Translations under genes and position numbers: made by a program | Source of the DNA: Nitrospirales bacterium | Lineage (GTDB): Bacteria > Nitrospirota > Nitrospiria > Nitrospirales > UBA8639 | NCBI GenBank assembly: GCA_021603905.1 | Contig: BQIU01000015.1 | Coordinates: 1 to 64,000, forward strand | Reading direction: 5' to 3' | DNA length: 64,000 nucleotides | In this document: one piece after another, positions 56,331 to 64,000 of the stretch | How the letters are laid out: each line of letters starts with the position of its first letter | How positions within the stretch are numbered: position 1 is the stretch's first letter | Notes under the pieces: generated by a model | What the model was told of the DNA's origin: nothing | Seen by the model: only the letters and a program-made list of their open reading frames with translations | Database searches by the model: none

Positions 56331-56822
56331 ATGCAGATTCCACGCACAACAACACGAGTTGCCGAACATACCGATCCGCAAATCAATGAAGATATCCTTA
56401 ACCGAACAAAACATAATATCGTTTTATATGCTTCTGCCGGACGTTCGTCCCTCGATCGTCGCTTGATGGAGCTTGATGAAGAATGGGATATAGAACGAGT
56501 GCTCGAAGCTAATGCGGCATCGTTTTCGCTTGTGGGATTGGTATTAGGGACGTTCGCTCATCGCCGATGGTTTCTTCTTCCTGCTGCTGTTTGTAGCTTT
56601 CTCCTGCAGCACTCCATTCAAGGCTGGTGTCCGCCCGTTCCACTGTTTCGACGATTGGGGGTACGAACATCAGCTGAGATTCAACAAGAACGTCATGCAT
56701 TGAAGGCACTGAGAGGTGATTATCACGATATTCAAGGTTTACCAGACCAAACAGATCATGCACATGCGCCGAAGGCATCCGCCGCATTTGAAGCTGCAGG
56801 GAACCATTCTTCGAACATGTAA
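56331..56822 (+). CDS. DUF2892-domain membrane-associated protein
   Basis: An approximately 163-residue protein. The central portion has two membrane helices (ASFSLVGLVLGTFAH, FLLPAAVCSFLLQHS) followed by the family ending GWCPPVPLFRRLGVRTSAEIQQERHALKALRGDY, characteristic of YgaP-like DUF2892 proteins. The C-terminus is polar and unrelated. I choose ATG 56331 because AAAGGAG is 7 nt upstream. Function is unknown; the related helices at the start of the SRPBCC protein suggest that both are part of the same stress module. Confidence 0.8.
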   Translation: MQIPRTTTRVAEHTDPQINEDILNRTKHNIVLYASAGRSSLDRRLMELDEEWDIERVLEANAASFSLVGLVLGTFAHRRWFLLPAAVCSFLLQHSIQGWCPPVPLFRRLGVRTSAEIQQERHALKALRGDYHDIQGLPDQTDHAHAPKASAAFEAAGNHSSNM

Positions 56823-56974
56823 AAATAAAATAGATACGTTGAAGTGATTGACAAGTAACAGGCTATAAGTCAGACGCCAATTCTTCAAACTTCCGCGGAC
56901 GACTATATCGAAGAACTCACAGCATTCGTTGAAAAGGCACCTTTGATAAGAGAGTCCCAAGCAATAAGCTCAGC

Positions 56975-59254
56975 TCAATGAGAGGAAGAATCCATCACCA
57001 CATCATACATCACCTTACTCAGCTCTACGAGTGTGTAAGGTTTGCTGACGACTCCCTGGAAACCATGAATTTGATAATTGGCCATGACCGGATCATGAGA
57101 GTAGCCGCTTGAAACGATGGCTTTCACGTCTGGATCAATCTGTTGCAATCGTCTCAACGTCTCTTTCCCACCAATGCTCCCCGGAATCGTCAAATCCAAT
57201 ATGACTACCGAAAAACGCTCTCCGCATCGCACCGCATGTTTATAGAGGGTGATGGCCTCGTAGCCGTCCTTGGCTAACTCGTAATGATACCCACAGTGAG
57301 TCAAAAGTTCTCCTGCGACCATTCGAACATGTTCATCATCATCCATCACCAACACTTTCCCACGGCCTTGCATTGGCTGAACAGCTGCCGCATTACTGGA
57401 AACGTGCGCGTGGGGGACCGCTGGAAAGAATAACGTAAACTCCGTACCAAAGCCGAGTTTGCTATCGACGGCAATCAACCCTTCATGCTTTTTCATAATC
57501 GAGTACGCTGAGGCCAACCCGAGACCATGCCCGTCAGTCTTCGTTGTATAATACGGATCAAAAATTCGCAACAAATGCTCATCAGGAATTCCAGGACCTT
57601 CGTCACGCAGAGACACCCTGAGATATGGACCTGGGGGCAATGGAATACTCCGGCCTAACTTTTTTGTGGGGAGAAGCATATTTTCAGCACGAATGATAAT
57701 GGTGCCCCCATGAGACATCGCCTCCACCGCATTGATCACGAGATTATGGATGACTTGACTAATCTGTCCTGGATCCACATCCGTTGGCCAAAGATTTGGT
57801 TGAAACACATACTCACAGGCCACGGCTGACCCAGATAGTGAAAAACTTGAGCTTTCCTTAATCATCGTATCCATTGATATCAGTTGCTTAATGGGTTCCC
57901 CCCCTTTTGCAAACGTGAGAAGTTGCTGTGTCAAATCCTTTGCGCGTAATGTGGCTTGTTCAGCCTTGGTTAAGAATTCTGACCGTAACTCACTGGAAGT
58001 CGTGGTCTCCTTAGCGAGCACAATATTCCCCAAGACACTCGTCAAGAAATTATTAAAATCGTGAGCGATTCCACCTGCCAACGTACCGACTGCTTCGATT
58101 TTCTGAGAACGCAGAAGTTGCGTTTCAAGAGTTTGTTTTTCTTCATTCATTTTTCTTCGTTCAGTGACATCGCGAGTCATCCCCACCATGCCAATAGGCT
58201 GTCCCTGTTCATTACGCAAAACACTTCCCCTCACTTCCGCCCATACTGTCGATCCGTCTTTGCAGTAATGCTCCAACTCCAACAGACGCGATCTAAAACG
58301 GTCAGCATAACGAGACGGTTCAAGATTTAACTCTTCTTCAAGAACCGCTCTGGCTTTTTGAACAGAATCGGGCGTCAGCGTTTCTTCCAAGGAAAGAGCC
58401 ATCGCTTCTTCAGGAGTATAGCCTCGGAACGACATGATTGAAGGACTGATGTAGGTAAAGTGACTTCCATCTGATGCCATCACCCAAATGACATCCGTCA
58501 CATTGGTAGCCAAAAGCCGATAGCGGGATTCTGATGTTTGCAATTCGGCGGTTCGAGCCTCCACAATCGATTCAAGATGATCTCGAGCCCTAGTGACTTG
58601 ATCGAGAAGCTGAACATTCTCATGCTGCAACGTGATGCCCTTCGTGACCAGGAGATGATTCCGACGAGCAACCACCCCCATCATACTCATAAACAATAAG
58701 GACAATATTCCCATGGCCACATGCAGATCATCTCCCTGTTGAAAAAACTTGAACGTAAATGGCATCGCCGTAGGGACACTAAAGGCCCAAAAAGCTTTTG
58801 GTAGCGCCGAATGCATCGCCGTCGATCCAGCAACCATTCCTCCCAGCACGAAGATTAACCCGAATTCATGCGGTAGCGAGTCGGGAGGATACAAAAAGAA
58901 CCCTGCTGCTCCCCAGACAATGCCTGTGGTCAGATTGCCTACGATAAACCAATCACACCAACGATGAGTGTCTTCTATCAACACAGTCGCGCGTCGATAG
59001 CGAAAAACAAGCCATCCCCTGATGAGATTAATCAGCGTCAGGCTCGTCACCCACGCAATTAGCAGAACATGACCGATCACATTCCATAGAATGAACACAA
59101 GAATTAGAGCATTGAGACATGATGCCATAATCCCAATAGGCGCAAGTGCATACAGCTGAGCGACCTGTTCACGAAAGAGTTGCGTCTTCAGTGGAAGGTG
59201 AGAGGAAGAAGGAGAGGAAGACGACATACGATCTGCAGTCGGTACCATGATCAA
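56975..59254 (-). CDS. Hybrid sensor histidine kinase with PAS and receiver domains
   Basis: A 759-residue protein. It has several N-terminal membrane helices (about 30-210), a PAS domain (~240-360), an H-box GGIAHDFNNFLTSVLGN (~393), N-box HNLVINAVEAM and G-box DEGPGIPD...GHGLGLASAYSI in HATPase_c, then a C-terminal receiver with phospho-acceptor aspartate in VVILDLTIPG (~700) and conserved K in VVSKPY. Such ntrB-like hybrid kinases often cross-talk with sigma-54 activators. It is 650 bp from the sigma-54 regulator and encoded on the same strand, so partnership is plausible but not shown. Confidence 0.92.
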   Translation of the reverse strand: MIMVPTADRMSSSSPSSSHLPLKTQLFREQVAQLYALAPIGIMASCLNALILVFILWNVIGHVLLIAWVTSLTLINLIRGWLVFRYRRATVLIEDTHRWCDWFIVGNLTTGIVWGAAGFFLYPPDSLPHEFGLIFVLGGMVAGSTAMHSALPKAFWAFSVPTAMPFTFKFFQQGDDLHVAMGILSLLFMSMMGVVARRNHLLVTKGITLQHENVQLLDQVTRARDHLESIVEARTAELQTSESRYRLLATNVTDVIWVMASDGSHFTYISPSIMSFRGYTPEEAMALSLEETLTPDSVQKARAVLEEELNLEPSRYADRFRSRLLELEHYCKDGSTVWAEVRGSVLRNEQGQPIGMVGMTRDVTERRKMNEEKQTLETQLLRSQKIEAVGTLAGGIAHDFNNFLTSVLGNIVLAKETTTSSELRSEFLTKAEQATLRAKDLTQQLLTFAKGGEPIKQLISMDTMIKESSSFSLSGSAVACEYVFQPNLWPTDVDPGQISQVIHNLVINAVEAMSHGGTIIIRAENMLLPTKKLGRSIPLPPGPYLRVSLRDEGPGIPDEHLLRIFDPYYTTKTDGHGLGLASAYSIMKKHEGLIAVDSKLGFGTEFTLFFPAVPHAHVSSNAAAVQPMQGRGKVLVMDDDEHVRMVAGELLTHCGYHYELAKDGYEAITLYKHAVRCGERFSVVILDLTIPGSIGGKETLRRLQQIDPDVKAIVSSGYSHDPVMANYQIHGFQGVVSKPYTLVELSKVMYDVVMDSSSH

Positions 59255-59520
59255 ATTTTAGCTCGAGGTGATTCTGTATAGGATACGGGGTTTAGAATCT
59301 TTTTTCCATGCTTAATATCATTACTCCTTCAAAATATTTGTTAAGTGATGTCATAACCAAAGAAACAGACTTCCGTGTAGAACATTCTTCTTCAGCCATT
59401 CACGATTCATCTTTTTGTCATGTTAATCTATTTTTCTTTTTCACGGAATGCTAAGGTAGGAAAATATACGATCGCGTCGTCGTGAGAGATATCCATTCGA
59501 ATTCATTTGGGAGAAAGACT

Positions 59521-59886
59521 ATGGCCGAACAATCTCGTGATCCGCAGCATATTCAAATCACCGAAGCTCTGATTCACGTTTATTTAATCCTGACTCAGTA
59601 CCTTGACCATGTTGTGGATGAACGAAAAAGCCCTGAACTGTCGAATCAGGAAATTGAGACGCAACTGGAAGAGGCTCGCAGCAAGCTACAAGCTTTTCTA
59701 GCAGCCAATCCTGTTGTGCAAGCCAAAGTGGGAGAGGAGAGTGATCGAATCTTGTCAGAAGCGACTCAGGTCAGAAAAGAGGGACAGAGTACCAAGAATG
59801 TTGACATGCTGACATCTGAACGAAACCTCCTTCAAACGAAAATTGTGACACTAACTGATCTGATTGCGGTCTTTCGCGCACTCTAA
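59521..59886 (+). CDS. Small helical protein of unknown function
   Basis: A 121-residue, mostly alpha-helical protein. The start at 59521 is supported by GGGAGAAAG and excludes a 13-residue extension of the open frame. Heptad-like acidic and leucine positions (EIETQLEEARSKLQAFLAA) suggest a coiled coil. No signal peptide or membrane helix and no family recognised. It lies between a hybrid kinase and a sigma-54 activator, both encoded on the other strand. Confidence 0.65.
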   Translation: MAEQSRDPQHIQITEALIHVYLILTQYLDHVVDERKSPELSNQEIETQLEEARSKLQAFLAANPVVQAKVGEESDRILSEATQVRKEGQSTKNVDMLTSERNLLQTKIVTLTDLIAVFRAL

Positions 59887-59938
59887 ACACGGCAGGCTCT
59901 GCATTCGACCGTACACGGCGCATTACATGATCCAGGAT

Positions 59939-61768
59939 TTATTCTGGAAGAACATGATGTTTGTTGAGCTGCATTTTTCTCATACGTGCCAATAAGGTTG
60001 TGGGTTTCATCCCCAACAATTCAGCTGCTCCACCAGCACCATACACTTTCCACCGTGTCTGCTTTAAGGCTGCGAGCGTATTCTGACGAATGACCTCTTG
60101 CACCTCTTCTTCAGATAAGACCACCGGAGACTTTAGATCTTCACCCACGTTCTCCGAAAGACGCCGCTTGGTTTTACTGGGCAACTCAAAGTAGAGCTCT
60201 CCAGAATTGGCCGTGATTAATGCGCGTTCGATAATATTTTGCAGCTCTCGAATATTCCCAGGCCAATCATACCCCCGCAAAAGACTGACATGTTTTTTGG
60301 TTAAGCGGGGGCGTATACAATGGAACTTCTTTGCTCCAATTGTGAGAAAATGATCTGTTAATAGTGGAATGTCTTCCTTACGGTCACGAAGCGGTGATAT
60401 TTCCAGTGGAAATACATTCAAACGATAATACAGGTCTTGTCGAAAGCGGCCCAGTTCAACCTCTCGCTTGAGATCACGATTCGTTGCAGCCATGACCCGC
60501 ACATTCACCTTGCGCGTGTATTCATCCCCGACCCGTTCATATTGCTGTTCCTGCAACACCCGCAAAAATTTACTTTGCAAATCCAGGGGAATTTCTCCTA
60601 CTTCATCAAGAAATAAGGTTCCGCCATCTGCCGCCTCAAATCGACCAGCTCGATCTTTGACGGCTCCCGTAAAGGCGCCCTTCACATGACCGAAAAATTC
60701 ACTTTCGTAGAGTTCCTTGGGAATTGACGCACAATTGACTCGAATGAGCGGACGCTCATGCCGGTGACTTCGTTTGTGTATTTCTCGAGCCACCAACTCT
60801 TTTCCAGTCCCAGACTCGCCAAGAATTAACACGGTCGCTTCGGTTGGAGCCACCAGATCAATCTGGCGAATCACATTTTCAAGCGCCGGACTTTGCCCCA
60901 CAAGATCACCGAACGCGCAGGCTTCAATAACTTCTTCTTGTAAATACCAATTTTCCGCCTCGAGCCGAGTTTTCGTTTTTAATAACTCTTCGGCTTGCTT
61001 GCGTGCACTAATGTCTACTACAGACCCTTCGTACCATTGAGGAAGACCTTGAGCATCCTTAATGGCTCGAGCATTTTCGGAAATCCAGATAATCGTGCCG
61101 TCTTTTCGGTAAACCTGCGACTCGAATTCAGTCACGACATCGACTTCTTCCACGAGCTGACAAAACTGGCTTCGTCGCTCCGGCTCCACATAGAGTTGCA
61201 CGCCAATTTCCTGGACCGTTTCGATGAGTGTTGATGACGAATCGTAGCCTAATAAATGACTCAGGGCCGGATTGGCATTGAGAAACATGCCGTTCAGGGT
61301 TGTTTGATAAATACCTTCAACGGCCTGATTAAATATGGCGCGATATTTTTCTTCTGATTGCCGAAGAGCTCCTTCCGCAGCTTTCCGTTGAGAAATGTCT
61401 CGAATGATTCCGCTAAAAAATTGTTGCTGATGCTCCATCCACGCAGACAGCGTCAGTTCCAAAGGAAACTCTTCCCCTGTTTTTCTAAGACCATGAAGCT
61501 CAAACGTCTTTCCAATGAGGTGCGCCTCACCTGTCCCACAAAATCGAGCCATCCCCCGCAGATGGGCAAGACGATAACGCTCAGGCATCAATAATGTCAG
61601 CGACTTCCCTACGACTTCGTCACTCTGGTAGCCAAAAATTGCTTGAGCTCCGCTATTCCAAAATAAAATGTTTCCGCCTTGATCCCCGATAATGATGGCG
61701 TCATTGGATGACTGAGCCACCGCTCGAAACCTCCTTTCGGCATCATAGATGTGTTGTTCTGCGTTCAT
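59939..61768 (-). CDS. PAS-PAS sigma-54-dependent transcriptional activator
   Basis: A 609-residue bacterial enhancer-binding protein. Two PAS domains (about 10-125 and 135-255), an AAA+ core with Walker A GESGTGKE (~317), the sigma-54 contact loop GAFTGA (~365) and Walker [11 protein letters not shown], and a C-terminal HTH ([20 protein letters not shown]) like FhlA/NorR-type regulators. It has no receiver domain, so PAS ligand or redox binding is probably the input. It is divergent from nirK, whose promoter carries a -24/-12 match, so direct activation of nirK is the simplest reading. Confidence 0.92.
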   Translation of the reverse strand: MNAEQHIYDAERRFRAVAQSSNDAIIIGDQGGNILFWNSGAQAIFGYQSDEVVGKSLTLLMPERYRLAHLRGMARFCGTGEAHLIGKTFELHGLRKTGEEFPLELTLSAWMEHQQQFFSGIIRDISQRKAAEGALRQSEEKYRAIFNQAVEGIYQTTLNGMFLNANPALSHLLGYDSSSTLIETVQEIGVQLYVEPERRSQFCQLVEEVDVVTEFESQVYRKDGTIIWISENARAIKDAQGLPQWYEGSVVDISARKQAEELLKTKTRLEAENWYLQEEVIEACAFGDLVGQSPALENVIRQIDLVAPTEATVLILGESGTGKELVAREIHKRSHRHERPLIRVNCASIPKELYESEFFGHVKGAFTGAVKDRAGRFEAADGGTLFLDEVGEIPLDLQSKFLRVLQEQQYERVGDEYTRKVNVRVMAATNRDLKREVELGRFRQDLYYRLNVFPLEISPLRDRKEDIPLLTDHFLTIGAKKFHCIRPRLTKKHVSLLRGYDWPGNIRELQNIIERALITANSGELYFELPSKTKRRLSENVGEDLKSPVVLSEEEVQEVIRQNTLAALKQTRWKVYGAGGAAELLGMKPTTLLARMRKMQLNKHHVLPE

Positions 61769-61898
61769 GGGTATGAGGCTTTCACAATATGTATCTTCAA
61801 GAAAAATCTTGTTGATGGTCCATCAACACCCTCAATGCCAACCGATAGCAAGAGGTGCAACAGATGATAGGGTAAACAAATTATTGCGTTTTCACAAC

Positions 61899-61934
61899 AT
61901 TATTTTGCTATTCATTAAAATAATGATTAATCAT
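61899..61934. promoter_or_regulatory. Palindromic candidate activator sites upstream of nirK
   Basis: ATTATTTT (61899-61906) and AAAATAAT (61917-61924) form a perfect 8-bp inverted repeat with a 10-nt spacer. It is followed directly by the perfect 12-bp palindrome ATGATTAATCAT (61923-61934). They lie about 60-95 bp upstream of the -24 element, a normal distance for enhancer-binding-protein sites. Confidence 0.5.
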
Positions 61935-61992
61935 GAAATGGTTAAAGTTAAAAAAATCAAATAATATCAATATCTTAAGAAAATGACATGAT

Positions 61993-62008
61993 TGGCATAT
62001 TTGATGCT
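61993..62008 (+). promoter_or_regulatory. Sigma-54-type (-24/-12) promoter of nirK
   Basis: TGGCAT-ATTTG-ATGCT matches the consensus TGGCAC-N5-TTGCT at all but two positions and keeps the invariant GG-N10-GC. It lies about 80 bp before the nirK ATG, giving a predicted start near 62019 and a 5' leader of about 70 nt. Confidence 0.6.
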
Positions 62009-62087
62009 ATATCTGTTGGCAAAATCAAGAGATTATTTGAATACACTCATTACTCATTAGCGCATTTATTAATCGAGGAGGAAGAAT

Positions 62088-63083
62088 ATGAATCGGACTC
62101 AGCTCACTTCAAAGCGCATACCTAGTCTGGCAGCTCTAGCCGTGACAGGTGCTTTGCTCTGCACATTTGGACAGGCAGAAGCCAAAACCGTCAATGTCGA
62201 AATGACCGCGGTGGAAACAGAAGTCGTGATTGACGGCAAAGGCACCAAAACCAAGGCTTGGACCTTCAATGGACAATTCCCAGGTCCTGTGGTTCGTGTC
62301 ACCGAAGGCGATACCGTTCACTTCACGCTCATCAATTTACCAACTAATAGTCGGCCACATTCCATGGACTTTCATTCGGCCGAAACCAATTTCCTGGATA
62401 ATTATTCAGAAGTGAATCCTGGAGAAACCAAGGAGTTTGACTGGGTCGCCAAACGCCCGGGAGTCTTTGCATATCACTGCGGAGCCTTTCCGATGATTCA
62501 GCACATTGCCCGTGGCATGTTCGGAGCAGTGATCGTGGACCCGAAAGATGCCTCTGCCATGCCAAAAGCTGACAGAGAATACGTCTTGGTTCAATCTGAG
62601 TTATTTTTAAAAGACCCGGATGATGTGCAAGGCATGTTTGACGAAAAATACGATCATGTGGTCTTTAATGGCGGCGTGTTCAAGTACGACCCCGTCCACG
62701 CGACACAAGGGGGTGATTTCTTACAAGCCAAACCAGGTGAACGCGTGCGGTTCTATTTCGTCAATATCGGACCAAACCGATTTTCCGCCCTACATCCGAT
62801 TGCAGAAATTTGGGATGACGTCTGGCCAACAGGAACACCAGCCAATCGAATGCAAAGCGTCCAAACTCAAGTTGTCGGTCCAGCCGATGGGGCGATCCTC
62901 GATATGATTGTCGATGAAGAAAACATCATTCCAATTGTCACGCATTCGCTCACCGACGCCCTTCGAGGCGCCATCGCTTTACTCGAAGTAAAGAAGGATG
63001 CAGAGCAATTACCACTCATGCCATTCGTGGCACCATCGGTGGCCAAGTCCCCCTCCGACGCCACACAGGAATCCCACCACTAA
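62088..63083 (+). CDS. nirK: Copper-containing nitrite reductase NirK (two cupredoxin domains)
   Basis: A 331-residue periplasmic enzyme with a signal peptide ending near GQAEA. All copper ligands are in place: type 1 H91, C131, H139, M144; type 2 H96, H130, H286. Catalytic D94 (SMDFH) and H236 (SALHPI), with I238, match Asp98, His255 and Ile257 of Alcaligenes-type NirK. The C-to-H loop is one residue shorter than in classical class I, and SALHPI resembles the class II SSFHVI site rather than the class I TRPHL. It reduces nitrite to NO, or may act in reverse or as NO control in nitrifiers. GAGGAGGAAG precedes the ATG. Confidence 0.9.
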   Translation: MNRTQLTSKRIPSLAALAVTGALLCTFGQAEAKTVNVEMTAVETEVVIDGKGTKTKAWTFNGQFPGPVVRVTEGDTVHFTLINLPTNSRPHSMDFHSAETNFLDNYSEVNPGETKEFDWVAKRPGVFAYHCGAFPMIQHIARGMFGAVIVDPKDASAMPKADREYVLVQSELFLKDPDDVQGMFDEKYDHVVFNGGVFKYDPVHATQGGDFLQAKPGERVRFYFVNIGPNRFSALHPIAEIWDDVWPTGTPANRMQSVQTQVVGPADGAILDMIVDEENIIPIVTHSLTDALRGAIALLEVKKDAEQLPLMPFVAPSVAKSPSDATQESHH

Positions 63084-63106
63084 AAAACGGGCGACGGTGT
63101 CACATC

Positions 63107-63139
63107 TCACGGAAGGTCAAGACCCTTGGCCTTCCGTGA
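63107..63139 (+). terminator. Stable hairpin downstream of nirK
   Basis: TCACGGAAGGTCAAG pairs with CTTGGCCTTCCGTGA (15 bp, one G-U) around a 3-nt loop, 23 bp after the nirK stop. There is no T-run, so it may protect the mRNA end or work with Rho instead of being an intrinsic terminator. Confidence 0.6.
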
Positions 63140-63839
63140 AGAGACTAACGCAAATTACTCCCCACTGCCTCCTCTCTTCATCACATCACCTGAGACTCAA
63201 CCAACCGTTCAAAATCACCATCTCGACATTTCGACAGCCTCTTCTAGAAAGCGGCCCGATATGTATATTCACTCCTTGCGCTTCACATCGCACGTCCCCA
63301 TACTGACATTGCACACACGGAGTCATCGGTCACCCCTAAAGATCCCCTCGTTTCTGAGCACACAACCACACAAAAGCAAAAGCTCCACAACGATTGAAAC
63401 CTGAGAACACTACGGCCAAGGGCGGCTAAAAGCATTCGAGGCATGACGTTTCACGCCAAAAATTCCATACAATGAAGTCATCTGCGTTCTTGCGGATGCA
63501 GGAATTAGGATCTCCGCTTACATCTTTTATTACGGTAGAGACGATTGAGGAAAATATTGAGGCAAACGGAATTTGAAAGAGGCAAAGAAGATACGTTAAC
63601 GAATCCAATTAAATTCCAGTTTAAGAGAAGGGGAGACCTAGGCGACAGTTGCGATATACTTCACCAGAATTGAAGTGATTGCCAACAGTGAGACCTGCTT
63701 GTTACTGGAGAGTTTGACTCCTTGACAACGCTTGCTCCATACACCTGTGCCATCCTGATGTTGAAAGCTGTACTGTTTCTAGGTGGCGGCTTTTAGAAAT
63801 AATTACCGATTTAGTGAGATGAAATTCTCACTGATCCAT
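63140..63839. other. Gene-poor region after nirK
   Basis: About 700 bp between the nirK hairpin and the convergent partial gene at the right edge. Open frames crossing it lack ribosome-binding sites and recognisable motifs. No repeats or tRNA-like structure seen. Confidence 0.5.
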
Positions 63840-64000
63840 CTAGTCAAAGTGATCTTTTCTCAGCACAAAAGCATCGATGACAAAAACGCTTCCAGAATGA
63901 CGCTCCAGAAACGGCTTAAGCCCCGACAGTATGAGCTCGACCTTTCCCTCCGGCACCACGGTCAACACCATTTGCAGACTGCTTGTGTCATTAAACATCA
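63840..64000 (-). CDS. Partial protein, possible PII-like (GlnB-fold) C-terminus
   Basis: A minus-strand frame closes with TAG at 63840-63842 and is open through the right edge, giving about 52 residues that include LQMVLTVVPEGKVELILSG, LKPFLERHSG and FVIDAFVLRKDHF. The pattern strand-helix-strand and the final segment resemble PII-like or DUF3240-type small regulators, but the visible part is too short to decide. It faces nirK tail to tail. Confidence 0.42.
   Translation of the reverse strand, partial: MFNDTSSLQMVLTVVPEGKVELILSGLKPFLERHSGSVFVIDAFVLRKDHFD

Larger units (their letters stand above)
61769..62087. other. Divergent regulatory region sigma-54 activator / nirK
   Basis: About 319 bp, strongly AT-rich, with two inverted repeats (61899-61934) and a sigma-54-type promoter (61993-62008). 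No gene lies within it; a 71-residue plus-strand frame starting in the activator's 5' end has no support. Confidence 0.6.

Overview
The window reads like a chromosome segment of a nitrite-oxidising Nitrospirota bacterium (Nitrospira-like). This assignment is an inference. It rests on a periplasmic copper nitrite reductase (NirK) paired with a divergent sigma-54 activator, a dense ammonium-assimilation operon (two Amt transporters around a PII protein, with glutamine synthetase next door), an outer-membrane porin, LPS-export genes and roughly balanced base composition. I found no rRNA, tRNA, CRISPR array or intact insertion sequence.

Layout. (1) 1-2836, minus: neuA-neuB-neuC, making a CMP-activated nonulosonic (sialic/legionaminic-type) acid; neuC runs off the left edge. 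(2) 3087-20593: a large lipid-envelope region. A minus-strand operon encodes acyl-AMP/ACP ligase, CerR-like reductase, acyl carrier protein and serine palmitoyltransferase. A HIT protein, a fatty-acid-hydroxylase-superfamily enzyme and a GNAT protein resembling bacterial ceramide synthase follow. Then come two nucleotidyltransferases, LptF and LptG, a metallophosphoesterase, two paralogous CDP-alcohol phosphotransferases, a DAG/ceramide-kinase-like protein and a Tam41-like nucleotidyltransferase. Together these look like a sphingolipid pathway with its own headgroup-attachment module. (3) 20721-26967, minus: glutamine synthetase, Amt, PII, Amt and a porin. Ahead of the porin sit a strong promoter and, about 105 nt downstream, an intrinsic terminator: a candidate small RNA or attenuated leader. 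(4) 27175-30430: MscS channel, right-handed beta-helix protein, two small membrane proteins and an Rrf2 regulator with four cysteines.

(5) 30431-32150: a gene-poor scar with a GC-rich, hairpin-dense repeat-like block, a DUF433 gene broken by one base, and a truncated ribbon-helix-helix antitoxin. (6) 32202-56822: a stress and carbohydrate island. It holds a berberine-bridge-type flavoenzyme, CBS protein, lysine-rich basic protein, SDR, a HAD phosphatase fused to a HerA-type ATPase, large-subunit catalase, Zn alcohol dehydrogenase, SRPBCC membrane protein, GH13 and glycogen-debranching enzymes, tandem DUF2238 proteins, a ferritin-like protein, an FMN reductase behind a decapitated HxlR regulator, Gfo/Idh oxidoreductase, PfkB kinase and a GH65 phosphorylase. 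(7) 56975-63083: a hybrid histidine kinase, a small helical protein, a PAS/sigma-54 activator and divergent nirK, whose upstream region carries a -24/-12 promoter match and two palindromes. The right edge cuts the C-terminal part of a possible PII-like protein.

The most notable content is the candidate sphingolipid system, the porin-leader RNA candidate and the sigma-54/nirK switch.
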